Source: Coptis chinensis (taxonomy: Eukaryota; Streptophyta; Magnoliopsida; Ranunculales; Ranunculaceae). From it: a stretch of DNA of 64,000 nt. The stretch lies in the NCBI GenBank assembly GCA_015680905.1, contig CM027380.1, forward strand, positions 48,644,001-48,708,000, in the 5' to 3' direction. Below the pieces are notes generated by a model. The model made no database searches and had not been told where the DNA came from. It saw only the letters and a list, made by a program, of their open reading frames with translations. Shown in pieces: positions 34,690-45,637 of the stretch. The position numbers were made by a program, and so were the translations under genes. Position 1 is the first letter of the stretch. Each line of letters begins with the position of its first letter.

Positions 34690-35519
34690 GTGTTTCGAAG
34701 AATGTTGTGTTCTGATATTACTTTGTCGTTATTTATTTTATGGTTTTGTTAGTAGGATTTTATTTCAGTAGTTAAATTTAAATATTAATTTGGTTGTTTT
34801 AGATTGGTTGGATTTAATATTATTTTAATAAAATTGGTTACTTTCGAATTGTGCGTGTTTTATCATTAATTTCACCTTCCCGAATTGTTTGGGGGTGGTA
34901 ATATTTATACCGAGCATAATTCGTTATATGATCATCTTCAGTAAAGTTGTCTTGGAGTAAAGGTTGAGAATATGGCCGATATCGGCATATCTATAAATAT
35001 GTGTGGTGGTAGCATGAAACCTAGGAGAGTTTAGAAGTTACTATCTAAATCCAGTATAAAAGATACCGGGGTTGTTAGAAAATCAAGAATATGGTTTGTT
35101 TCGTTTCGGGTTTGGAATTTTTTCTATTTCGAAATTGCCTTAAACAATTTGGCAACTTTCGATTCATTTTGGAAGCTTCGGAACCTATTTAAACTACCTT
35201 CAATCTACACTCACAAACCACACTACACCCCACCATCATCCCTCACCTTTCACTCCAAGCTTTTCCTTCTTTTCCTTTTAAAAACGCAAAGATTTACTTA
35301 CGGCGCACTGCAAGGCCTCGATGAAGCGCACCCACCCTACATCGCCGAATTTTACTCGAGGCGCACTGCGCCCAAGTTGAGCGACTCGCGCCACAACCTA
35401 TAACTCAAAAACACCCAAAGTGGAATGCACTGCATACCGACCTCCGTAAACAAAGAAATTTCCAATTTTCTGAGGGTTTTTCCAGGATTTTCGGAGCTGT
35501 TCTAGAGAGTAGTTTTGAG
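34690..35519 (+). other. Spacer between ORF A and ORF B in E
   Basis: A PPT-like TTGTTTGGGGGTGG lies at 34885-34898. From about 35290 a GC-rich leader-like module follows ('ggcgcactgcaaggcc', 'gcgcactgcgcccaag'), equivalent to the leader before gag. It also holds 'ccgatatcggcatatc' at about 34977. An 84-codon frame at 35149 runs through the module and is not taken as a gene. Confidence 0.5.
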
Positions 35520-36435
35520 ATGACATCTCCTATAGTCATTCCTGAACAGTCGTTCGAAGACTTGATGGGAACCGATACCTATGGAGCATCGTTAAAGCGG
35601 CGGATCGTCGCGATTAGGATGGCGGCATCTTCTGGTGAGTGATGACGATTCTTTTTCACCTCAGCTAACTGAATTTTTCTATAATCATATTACATTCTAT
35701 TGTAACCAAGAAAGAGAAGAGAAATTCTCCCTCGCAATTAATGACAGGACTAGGGAATTCAATAAGAATTTGGTAGCTTTGGTTTTGGGATTGCCATTGC
35801 CTGACCCAATGCACACGTGGGGGTATATGACCGATAACTCATACCTCTATGAATATGCATATTTCAATGAGTATTATGAGGGAGGGGTATTTCGTGTCAT
35901 GGACCAAGACCAATATAACATAGCCTTGGGTAGCCTATCCCTGAATGTTGGCACAACCATGTTATTCATCATGATGAATATTTTAGGGGAATGGCAGTTT
36001 ACTTCTGCTAATAGTACCGCTGGTGACGTTTTCCTTGCTTTAGCTGAGGGACGTCGCCGATATGACATTCCCCGAGTTTTAGTGGCTACTTTTAAAAGAG
36101 CCCATACCATGAGGCATAAGTATCTTCTTATGCCTGTCTTGGTTGGCCGCATTATGCGCCGTTGTTTACCGGAATTCTGTACCCAGTTCACGGATTGGAA
36201 AAAGGTTGAAATCATGAGACCCACCAATCGCGTGGTCAGATCATTCCGAGCCATGACTTGGCCGGGATGGCAGGTGCAACCACATTTGGTTGCCCCTTAC
36301 ACCCCATTGGACCAAGTAACACTCGAGAGGTTAGCAATGGTTGATGATACACGACGGAAGGCGTGGCAAGTTATTATGGCATGGAAGGATGCGAATGAAC
36401 CTCACTTCTTTATAGAAGAGGAGGATGACGAGTAA
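35520..36435 (+). pseudogene. Post-pol ORF B of element E
   Basis: MTSPIVIPEQSFEDL starts at 35520 and aligns with MTSPTIIPEQSFEDL in D. A frameshift before 35635 breaks the start; the remaining 266 codons to 36435 are open. Blocks shared with D: ALVLGLPLPDPMHTWGY, VLVGRIMRRC, RSFRAMTWPGWQVQPH, VAPYTPLDQV and the end EPHFFIEEEDDE. The start (IPEQSF) and the P-V-L-I/V-x-x-I-M block recall ORF A (LPEQAF, PVLITKIM), so the two ORFs may be ancient duplicates. No known enzyme motif, signal peptide or clear membrane segment is seen. Possibly related to plant-transposon accessory domains. Confidence 0.6.
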
Positions 36436-36449
36436 ACGTTGGAGTGGAG

Positions 36450-36589
36450 GTAAGTTTTTAGTTTCAGTTAGTGTCTGCTTATGTCCCAAGCAATTTAATT
36501 CTGTTAATCCCATAATGGGTGGAACTCTTACAGAGTTGCGTCAGTTTTTTTTATTTCCTATATTAGTATGTTCTAACCTTGTTTTGCAG
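36450..36589 (+). other. Intron-like segment after ORF B in E
   Basis: Donor G|GTAAGT at 36450, pyrimidine-rich stretch, acceptor TTTTGCAG at 36589. Equivalent segments of 138 bases occur in A (43845-43982) and D (minus, 59014-59151). Exonic sequence before it, 'gttggagtggag', is also conserved. Use as an intron is inferred. Confidence 0.45.
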
Positions 36590-38234
36590 ATGTTCCAGAA
36601 TTTCACGCGTTTCCATGGTATTTTTCTACCCTCTTTATTTAAATGCTTTAAGGACAAAGCATGCTTCTTGTTTGGGGGGCATAGAAACACGTGTAATTAA
36701 GGCATCTGTTAGAATATAGATATGTATAATATGCATTTGTTTTCAAGTTAAAAATTTCAAAAATATAAATAAATAAGTTTATGCTATACACTTAGGAATA
36801 TTGGTATTGTTTTCTTTCTCTATGCTCTTAACAATCTAGAAGTCTCACGTAGCTTTTGCATAAGAATAATTGTTAGAAACTTAGGTTAATATGTAGGTAA
36901 TAATCTTTGCATCTATCTATAAATATATTACATGAGTATCTATGATTGTTAGCAGTAAGTTTCTGAAATCTAGGCTAGAGTACTTATTCTACAAATCCTG
37001 TGAGAATATAGCCTAAAGCCTTATATGAGCGAAACATTTGAGAAGTGACACAAGGGAGAAGTAAAATCCGGATAGAGAAATCACACGTCCACTTGCTTGA
37101 TCACTATGCCATATCTTAAGCGAGAATTTAGGCCCTCTTTGGATCGATATAGCCAGAAATTCAAACCTATGAATTATTTTCCGCTAGTCGCCCCTCTGAG
37201 CCTTTCTTTAGCTTTCCATAAACCACAATTCTTTTACCCTGTTACAAAAACAAAACAAAATAAAAAATTCAACTTACCCAATCTAGAATAAGTCTGATAA
37301 TAGAATGAGTGAAGAAAAAAGAAGAGAAAAACCTGTGTAAACAAAAATTAGTTAGTTGCGTCAGAAAAAGAAAAGAAGTTTCCATCCAAGGAAAAGAAAA
37401 AGAAAAATAGAAATAAATAAAAACTCCAAAAATAGAATAAAAAGGAGTCAAAAGCCAAAGAAAAGAAAAAGAAAAATATGGCTAAGGATGGAAACAAAGT
37501 ATAGAAGCAAAAAGAAAATAACAAAGTTTTTCTCTAAGTTACATAATATGAAGACTCTATTATCTCGGACTTGTCCTTTTGAATATCCATTTCCTTCCTT
37601 CTTAAACCATCTCCTAATCCCATGACACCTAATAAAGACCTCTAGCTCAATTAGGAATAGGTTAGTGTGATAGTAAGTGGCAGATGTGTTTGATCGACTC
37701 CGCTTCCTTGTTTGTCATTGAGATTGTAAGGTAAAGTGTGCCCACCGCATTAATCGGAGTAGCTTAAACTTGAGCGGAAAAATTAGAGTGGTTTTTGTCT
37801 TGACATTTATGTGAGGACCTACTTAAGGACGTTATTCCGAGTTTTCAGAAACGAACCTGCTAGGCATTTCATAGTATTACTCATTGTATATATATTTGTA
37901 TCATAGATGATTGATTATTATGCATATATTAGTTTAGGTTTTTGACTTGGTTATTCTTATTCATTTGCTAGTGAGATGTATAGATAGTTGAGACATGAAT
38001 AAGGAAACAATAGTTTTATTTCTTAGTCGTTGTAGTATAGATGAAGTTTGTGATTACCTTCACTGGAAAACTCTCACGAGGCTATAACTCGTCCACTAGG
38101 GAATTTCTAGTGGTTTAAGGCCTTGTTGCATATGGTCAATGCAATCGCTCAAATAAATAAACGAGAGTAGTTAGAACTCCATTTTTGGTCACTTATTCTA
38201 ATTTCTCATATTTGCTTGAGGACAAGCAAAATGC
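36590..38234 (+). other. 3' untranslated region of element E, no gene
   Basis: Shared almost throughout with A (43983-45620), D (57357-59010 reversed) and partly B (13900-15500). It contains a PPT-like block 'aaggacaaagcatgcttctt' followed by gtttgggggg at 36650-36679, and A-rich DNA at 37240-37500. No ORF is supported. Confidence 0.6.
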
Positions 38235-38248
38235 TTTTGGGGGTGGTT
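38235..38248 (+). other. Polypurine tract of element E
   Basis: 'cttttgggggtggtt' after 'ttgaggacaagcaaaatg', ending at the TG of the 3' LTR. Confidence 0.75.
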
Positions 38249-39719
38249 TGATAAGAGCCCAAAACTGTAGTTTTAACCGAAGCTTGATCATACTTTTAGA
38301 CCAATTATGTGAGTAATAATTAAGAGTTAATACTGATTACGTGTTTTTATGCGTTCCAGGCTTCAAAGTCAATTATGTGCAGAAATGTGCCACTTTGATA
38401 AGATAAAGGAGCAATAGTTGGTTGCTAAGGAGTTCTATGATTAAAGGCCAAGATTCAAGAAGACAAAGCCTTTCTAAAGCCCGGTCAAAGCTGAAAAGTC
38501 AAAGTCAACGCAGGCAGAAACAACACACAAAGTCAGCAGAACTTCCGAAGATCGTATCTTTGGACTCAGACCTTGGAATTGGGTCTACCTTATGTCAAAA
38601 CGACCGGCTTGGAAAGAGCTTTCCAATGGTCCAAGCCTTGGCCCAATCAGAGGAGCAGAAGTGGACGAAAAGTCTGTCGAAGGCAACTGTAGTTGAAAAG
38701 ACCTTTTTGGACTAAAAGAATTGGGTTTTGGGCCTGATTCTCTGGCCCAAAACATGGCTCCAAGCCCATGCACGATTTTTGGATCTGAAATATATAAAAA
38801 CAAAAGCTTAGATCTTTGTTAATGGTAGCTAGTTAGACCTAAAACTATAGATAATTCTAGATCTAGTTTTCATTAAATAAAATTAAGTTTAGTTCATTTC
38901 AATTCTTGTTTTAGATTAATCTTTAGAATCATTGTTCTTCATTAGTTTGATAAATAAAATAGCTAGTTTGTCAATTTCGATTTTGTCATTTCAATTTATT
39001 GATCTAATTTTAATTCTTGTTGAGTATCATTTCTGAGTTGTTAAATTAGATTGAAGTATTGTTAGTTAAATTAGCCAAGTTAGAATTTTGGTATGATGTT
39101 TAGTTATAATTCAATGAGAAATAATGGTTTGATGAATCAAGGCTAAAACCTCCATTAGAGGGGTTGATGAAGCCTTGATGAAAACTTAGTTGTATAGTGT
39201 AAAGTAGAGTTGTAGAGTCTATTCCATTCTAGAAGGTCGTGTTTCGCCATGAGAATGGGTGGACGACCTCACATGCTAGTTATAATTGGTAGAAATGCCA
39301 TGCTAATTAGGGATTAGAATGAGCAATTCTTACCATAAGAACTTAAGAATTGGATTACAACAGTCTATGCTAGGTGATTAAGTTGGATTCGAGGTGGATT
39401 CACTTCCCCTCTAATTCTTTATCTAGATTCACATTCAGTATTCCGTAGCATTCCGTTATTCGTAACTTGTCGATTGAATCCACCCCGTAGTATAGAATTC
39501 CCCTCGTAAATCTCTCACTAGACATAAGACCGATTAGTTAACTACGAAATCATTCCATGCTAAAGAACTAGGAGTGGAACGAATTTGTTACTCCACTCTA
39601 TTTTGATAGAATTGAGAGTAGAAAACTTGATAGCAATTAGTAAAATAAGATTTAGTTTACTTACGTTTTGAGTTTCATTGTTCATTTCGTAAGTAAACTT
39701 TATCTTTTTACATTTATCA
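38249..39719 (+). repeat. 3' LTR of element E
   Basis: TGATAAGAGCCC...CATTTATCA, followed by target duplication ATCCA. Confidence 0.93.
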
Positions 39720-39734
39720 ATCCACAACTATTTC

Positions 39735-41039
39735 TGTTGTTGATATATATGATAGGGTTATATACTAAAACCATTACTTTTGTATTAACTCTAATTCTTT
39801 ATATTTTGAATGAGAATCATATGAGCAAATATTATGCATATATGTTATTAGTTATATGCATATGTCTAATACTTTATGTTGTAGATGACATGGTGTAAAC
39901 ACACATAAGATCATATCATCAGTACCTTATAAAGTATAAGTAATTGTTCACAACCTAGATGGATTTGGACAAACCATTGGTACGGTTGTAGTATAATCTG
40001 GTATTAGTCTATCTTGATTACAGGATTACACTAGTACACTTTGTGTGTATTGAACAGGACCAAGTGAGGTTGTTTCTCTTTATACTAACTATATAAGAGA
40101 ACAAATGCCTCTGTTATTATGGATGCTTGTCCTCTTAATCCGGATAAAATAATGGGCACTTACGTGCATTGTACATTGCTTTAAATCATCAATGAGCGAG
40201 ATTCATTTGTGAATCAACAAACTCGATGGATTGGGTAATGACATTATATGTAAGGTGTGTTGTTGATTATAGAAGGAATCTGTGACCCGCAGGAAGTCGG
40301 GTTGATGATGTCCCCTTGAGGAGCTCAAAAAGATTGTCATGTAAACCCTGCAGGTGGATTTATTCCGACATGACAATGAGATTGAGTGGTACTACTCAAG
40401 GACATAAGAAGTTGATTAATGTAGTTGTCAGTAACTTGACTTAATCAACGGACATTCGATATCTTAAACACGGGGAGATGCACAAGCATATAATATGGAG
40501 CCTATAAATGCTGACACATAATTTGGGATTAGGGCGGTAGTGCAACAATGGCCTTTAGTGGAATACGTCATTTGTTAACAGACTTAGGCTATGTGTTCTG
40601 GGCGAACATGGGAGGCCCAAGCCCGTTGGGAAGCCCAACCCTTATTTCTCCTCATGGTCCCTGTTGTAGCCTATAAATCGATCCCTTCTCTCCTGGCCGA
40701 AATTAACTATTCACTATTCATTTTCCTGGATTGAAAAGATAGGCAAGAAAAGATAGATCCAAAATTAGATCTAGCTTTGTGAGAGAAAAGGGGGTTGGTA
40801 GATCGTTGCCCACACAACGTCCAATCTATTGAAAGGAATACAACAGAAGATCAAGGGGTTGATTTGTTGATTCAGATTCATAGCTATTGGATTCTCAGAG
40901 TTATCTCAACCGGATTTATAGGTATGTTTTCCTATCCAAAATCGTGAACCCCATTAATTCCGTTGTACGTGGGTTTTCATGGTTTGTAGGAATTTGCATT
41001 CTGAAATAACGGTATATATATATATATATATATATATCC
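39735..41039 (+). mobile_element. Insert S: solo-LTR-like sequence, probably Ty1/copia type, in element A
   Basis: Starts TGTTGTTGATATATATGATAG. It has a possible TATA box 'cctataaatcg' near 40672 and the phrase 'cggacattcgatatcttaaa' with 'aaacacggggagatgcac', which I recall from plant copia-type LTRs. It ends in (TA)n and CCG rather than CA, so the 3' end may be damaged. No direct target duplication is present. Instead the element A flank sits on both sides as a 30-base inverted repeat. No ORF of note. Family assignment is tentative. Confidence 0.5.
41013..41037. repeat. (TA)n microsatellite
   Basis: About twelve TA units at the right edge of S. Confidence 0.9.
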
Positions 41040-41069
41040 GAAATAGTTGTGGATCAAGCCATAAATAAT
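41040..41069 (-). repeat. Right arm of 30-bp inverted repeat around S
   Basis: Exact reverse complement of 24855-24874 plus 39725-39734. Native orientation would place this sequence only on the left, so it is an inverted duplication made during or after the S insertion. Confidence 0.85.
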
Positions 41070-42066
41070 ATTTATTAGATAAAGTCTCTAGTATCTGATG
41101 ATAAAAGACTCATTTTGTTCTTCGGTGTACTCCATTCCACTCTTATATTTTGGTAGTACACCATTAAGGTAGCCGGGCTCTCCTTTTGGAGTGTGTGCAG
41201 GCTGTAAGTACCAAATCCTAAGTCCACGGTTAACATAATTCACGTTTTCAACTCTTGCATGCTTTCCCAGTTTTTGAGTCATGTTTCTCTATGGTGTGAA
41301 TTATGTCTTTATTGCTTTATTGTTTTCCTTTATATTATACTTATTCATAAAAAAAAATAGAAAATGTTAAAAACCATAGAAATTGTAATCTAGCAAGTCT
41401 CGGGAATCTGACTTTAAAAGACCCACGTGTTTAAACAAATTTTCTAAACCATGTTTTCAAAATTTGCTTGGGGATGGGGTGTTTTGTCTTTCCTTTCTTT
41501 ATCGCTCAACTTCCTATTCTTGTTTTTTATGCCGTTTAGTCGTATTTTGATTTGGGTTGACACTATCTATGAATTTAGATTCCTTTTGCTCACATAACTT
41601 ATGTTATTCACGCACTTCGAGGCATTTTCCATTTTATTATATGTCAACCATGGTTAGATTTGAGTTTTTTATAGATCATTCTATTGTACTCTCTTTGCTA
41701 ATCATTTTCATAACTCATTCACAAAAATCAGACCGTTAACGAATCGGGTATTTTAGTTTTAAGTTTACGAGGCATAAGGACAGGATGGGTATTTTATGTA
41801 TTGATATGGGCATGGGCCCGAAAGCTAAAAACACAACGCGGTCACGTGCCTCACACGTGACCCCCTTTTAAACACCAAATCACATTTTCTTCTCTCTTCT
41901 CCGCATCCACATCTCTAAACCCTTATGACATTGAACCACCTTGCCAACACATAGTATAAGCGCACAAGAACCTTTACCTCTACACAGTTACCCCCCAAAT
42001 TTGAACCGAGTCATTTCCATTCATAACCCAACTTCACCATCACTAAAAATTTCAATTCCAGTCGTC
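41070..42066 (+). other. Spacer before ORF A in element A, no gene
   Basis: Homologous to 32480-33528 of E: 'gtagtacaccattaaggtag', 'tgtgtgcaggctgtaagtac', and a PPT-like 'ttgcttggggatggggtg' at 41464. No ORF is supported. Confidence 0.55.
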
Positions 42067-43236
42067 ATGAATCCTCGAACCCCAAAAATCCTTCCAGAAT
42101 AAATTTTTACTAGTGCTCAGTTTACACCGTTTTTCGATGCAGAAATGCGCGTTAGGAAGTGGGATAGTTTGTGGTATTTGACTGAGGATTTTTATTATTT
42201 GGATTTAGTTTTGTCCTTTTACAAGAACAGGAAGGTTGAAGGTAATAGGCTTTTTATGGATTTGGATGATGGTTGGAGTGAATTAACTAGAGGGAGGTTG
42301 GCTGAGATTACTAGCATTGAGGAAAGGAATGTTGTACTCACGATGCAGCAATCTCAGTTTGGGGGTATAACACTGCTAATGATGGAGACAGTCTTGGAAG
42401 GACGATACAATACGAGTTCGCATTGTGTTCGTCAGAAGTCCCTGAAGAGGAACCAACTAGTCGTGGCTCAGTGGGTTGGCAGGAACGTCATTTCCACCAC
42501 AAAAGTCAGTGACATAAGTTCAAATTGTCTGCACGTTCTATGGACTCTATAGACCCGAAGGTATGGGTTTTGTTTGCTTGAGTTTATAATTAATGAGATT
42601 ATCAGAGTTGGTGGTACTACAGCCGCTTTCCCTGTTTTGATAACGAAAGTAATGTTGTTGTGGGGATGTGTGTTGGGTTCGGATAAGGTTAAGTTGAAGG
42701 TGCATGAGAATGCATGGATTTATAGAGAGTGTGTTCAGAAAGATTGGAATGTGCCTGAAGTGTTGGCTGCTGAAATGGAGTCGGAGGAGGAGGACGATGC
42801 TGCCTGTTTTGATGCAGGAGCTTTGGAGTTGGCTACTACTGATAGAGCCCATTTTTCCTTACTTCATCGAGGCCTTCGAACTCTCCATACTCATCATGAG
42901 ACGATTCGAATAGGCCAGCATTCTCTTGATGACCTTTGTGAGGCCATTTAGACTAGGTAAGGCACACTTATCAGTAACCAATCTAAACTTCAAGAGTCTA
43001 TTTAGTTGCTCAGTGATAGTAACCAGGATATCTAGGATAACATGGAGTCTCTCGCTCTATCTAATAAGGAGCGTTGGGAAGCCATGGATGTATTAATGGA
43101 GCAACAACGCAAGTTTCAAGTCAAAGTTTTACAATGCCTGCCACCGCATGAAGGTTCTTCTTCTTATGAATCTGGGAGGCATGAGCGTCGTCGGCATAGG
43201 ATGGATGACTCTGGCCCATCCTCATCTCATGGCTAG
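42067..43236 (+). pseudogene. Post-pol ORF A of element A
   Basis: A single frame of about 390 codons from MNPRTPKILPE (42067) to SGPSSSHG (43236). It is cut by in-frame stops at 42100, 42550, 42949, 42958, 43000 and 43033 and has no frameshift. Against ORF A of E it keeps YNTSSHCVRQKSLKRNQLV, VAQWVGRNV, KVSDI, AAFPVLITKVMLLW, an acidic segment (ESEEEDDAACFD) and the tail SGRHERRRHRMDD. Stops at 42100 and 42550 align with Gln codons in E. Biochemical role unknown. Confidence 0.65.
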
Positions 43237-43844
43237 TTCTTTGTTGTATTATTGTTATTTTAAGCCTATTTCCCTGTTTTTCATAGAATAATGTTTATTT
43301 CCAGTTGTTGCGTTAAGTAGTTACTTTTGGATTTTGGATTTGGTTAATTAGTTAAATGTCAAGTTAGTTTAAATTTTGTTCGAGTATGCTATCTATTTTT
43401 CATGAATCCCACCTTCCCGACTTGTTTGGGGGTGGTCTTCTTTGTTTAGCATTGTATTTTACCCTATCCACCTGTATTTGGAATGTAATGTTGCAGGGTT
43501 TTGAAAATATTGTTTGTGTGAGCGTGTTGCTAATATGGTGTAGCTAGAATTAGCTACTCTTTGTTCTACATCTCTCACTCACACATTTCACTCACACCAT
43601 TCACTTCCACTTCAATCCAGAAATAGTACACGGAGCGCGCCCACACTTCCTTTTGCCTATACACAGAGCGTGCATGCCCCAAAAACACTGGAGTTCTTGC
43701 CAAGCCAAAGCGTGCCCGCGCTTTTATAAAGGCTATTCAAAGCGCGCCAGCGCCTTCACATCAACGCAATTCCAGTTTTTTTTTTTTTTGTGTTTTTCTG
43801 CAGTCACTTCTAGGAGTTTAGTAGTGTATTATAATGGATATGAG
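43237..43844 (+). other. Region where ORF B is missing in element A
   Basis: After a PPT-like tract (43422-43435) comes the GC-rich leader-like module at 43630-43760 (cggagcgcgcccacac, agcgtgcccgcgc, agcgcgccagcgcc). It then jumps directly to the intron-like donor, so ORF B has been deleted. No gene. Confidence 0.55.
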
Positions 43845-43982
43845 GTAAGTTTTAATTTTTGTTCGTGTGTGCTTATGTCCCAAGCAATTTAATTTTTGTT
43901 ATCCCCATAACGGGTAGAACTCGTATAGAGTTGCGTCTGTATTTATTTATCTATATTAGTATGTTATAAATTTTTTTTGCAG
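43845..43982 (+). other. Intron-like segment in element A
   Basis: Donor GTAAGT at 43845 and acceptor TTTTTTTGCAG at 43982; homologous to 36450-36589, although the ORF B that precedes it in E is gone. Confidence 0.4.
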
Positions 43983-45620
43983 GTGTTCTTCAATTATCAC
44001 ACATTTCTATGGTATTTCCTACCCTTCTTATTTTTATACTTTGAGGACAAAGCATGTTCTTGTTTGGGGGTGGCATAGAAACACGCGTAAATTAAGGCAC
44101 CTATTTGGATAATACATGTATAATATGCACTTGTTTTATAGTAAAAAATTCAAAAATTCAAAAATATAAATAAAAATTTTATGCTATACACTTAGGAATA
44201 TTGGTATTGTTTCTTTCTCCATGATGATAATAGTCTAGATATTTCACATTAGCTCTTATATTAGAATAGTTTTTAGAAATTTAGGTTAATATGTAGGTAA
44301 TAATCATTGAATCTTTCTATAAATATATTGCATGAGTATCTATGATTGTTTGGCAGTATGTTCTGAAATCTAGGTTAGAGTACTTATTCTACAAATCCTG
44401 TGAGAATATAGCCTAAAGCCTTATATTAGTGAAATATTTGAGAAATGACACAAGGGAGAAGTAAATTCCGAATAGAGAAATCACACGTCCACTTGCTTGA
44501 TCACTATACCATATCCTAAGAGAGAATTTAGGCCCTTTTTGGGTCGATATAGCCAGAAATTCAAACCTATATGAAATTATTTTCCGTTAGTCGCCCCTCT
44601 GAGCCTTTCTTTAGCCTTTCATAAACCGCAAATCCTTTACCTTTTTATACAAAACAAAATAAAAATAAAAATTAGCCTACCCATTTTTTAATGAGTTTGA
44701 GAATAGAGATGAAATGAAGAATAGAAAAGAGAAAGACTTGTGAAACCAAGAATTTGTTAGTTGCTTCAAATAAGAAAAGAAAATTTCCATCCAAAGAAAT
44801 GAAAAGAAAATAAAAAGTTAGAACTCCAAAAACATAATCAAAGGAGTCAAAAGCAAAAAGAAAAAGAAACAAATATGGCTAAGGATGGAAACAAAGTGTA
44901 GAAGCAAAGTAAGAACAAGGTTTCCACTAGTTACATATTATGAAGACTCTATTATCTCAGACTTGTTCTTTTTGATTATCCATTTCCTTCCTTCTTAAAC
45001 CATCTCCTAATCCCCGCAACACCTAATAAAAACCTCTAACTTAATTAGGAATAGGTTAGTGTGATAGTAAGTGGCAGATGTGTTTGATCGACTTTGGCTT
45101 CCTTATGTGTCATTGAGATTGTAAGGTAAAGTGTGCCCACTGCACACTGGAGTGAGCGAAACTTGACTAGAAAAATCAGAGTGTTTTTGTCTTGACATAT
45201 ATGTGAGGACCTTCTTAAGGACGCTATTCTAAAGTTTCAGAAATAGACCTGTTATTGCATTTCATAGCATAGTTCATTATATATATGTTTATCCGTAGAT
45301 GATTGATTATTATGCACGTATTAGCTTAAATTTCGACTTGATTATTCTATATTCATTGCTAGTGAGATGTATAGATATCTAAGAATAAAGTAGGAAATAA
45401 TAATTTTATTTCTTAGTCATTGTAGTATAGATGACGTTTGTGAGTACCTTCTCTAGAAAACTCTCACGAGGCTATAACTTGTCTGCTAGGGAATTCCTAG
45501 TGGTTTAAGACTTTGTTGCTTATGGTCAATGCAATCGCACTTGGCGAAAAGAGATTAGTTTGAACTCCATTTTTGGTCACTTGTATTAATTTCTCATATT
45601 TGCTTGAGGACAAGCAAAAT
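43983..45620 (+). other. 3' untranslated region of element A, no gene
   Basis: Homologous to 36590-38234 of E. A PPT-like block lies at 44042-44073 ('ttgaggacaaagcatgttct' followed by tgtttgggggtgg). No ORF is supported. Confidence 0.6.
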
Positions 45621-45637
45621 GTTGTTTGGGGGTGGTT
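45621..45637 (+). other. Polypurine tract of element A
   Basis: 'gttgtttgggggtggtt' ending at the TG of the 3' LTR. Confidence 0.75.

Larger units (their letters stand above)
24875..39719 (+). mobile_element. Element E: near-complete Athila-type Ty3/gypsy retrotransposon, TSD ATCCA
   Basis: 14.8 kb. LTRs 24875-26339 and 38249-39719 (TGATAAGAG...TTTATCA) are similar to within what looks like a few percent. A PBS is at 26342 and a PPT at 38235. Target duplications ATCCA are at 24870-24874 and 39720-39724. Order: gag, protease, RT, RNase H, integrase, then ORF A, ORF B and a long 3' region. The DLGAS protease, the chromodomain-less integrase end and a long post-pol part with extra ORFs fit the Athila lineage. 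Coding genes are damaged by several indels and stops. Confidence 0.93.

Noticed and set aside
35874..36254. 126-codon minus-strand frame opposite ORF B
   Set aside because: Shadow of ORF B; the plus-strand protein is conserved in element D.
33529..36435. Calling the post-pol ORFs an envelope gene
   Set aside because: No signal peptide, furin-like site or convincing transmembrane segment could be seen in ORF A or ORF B.
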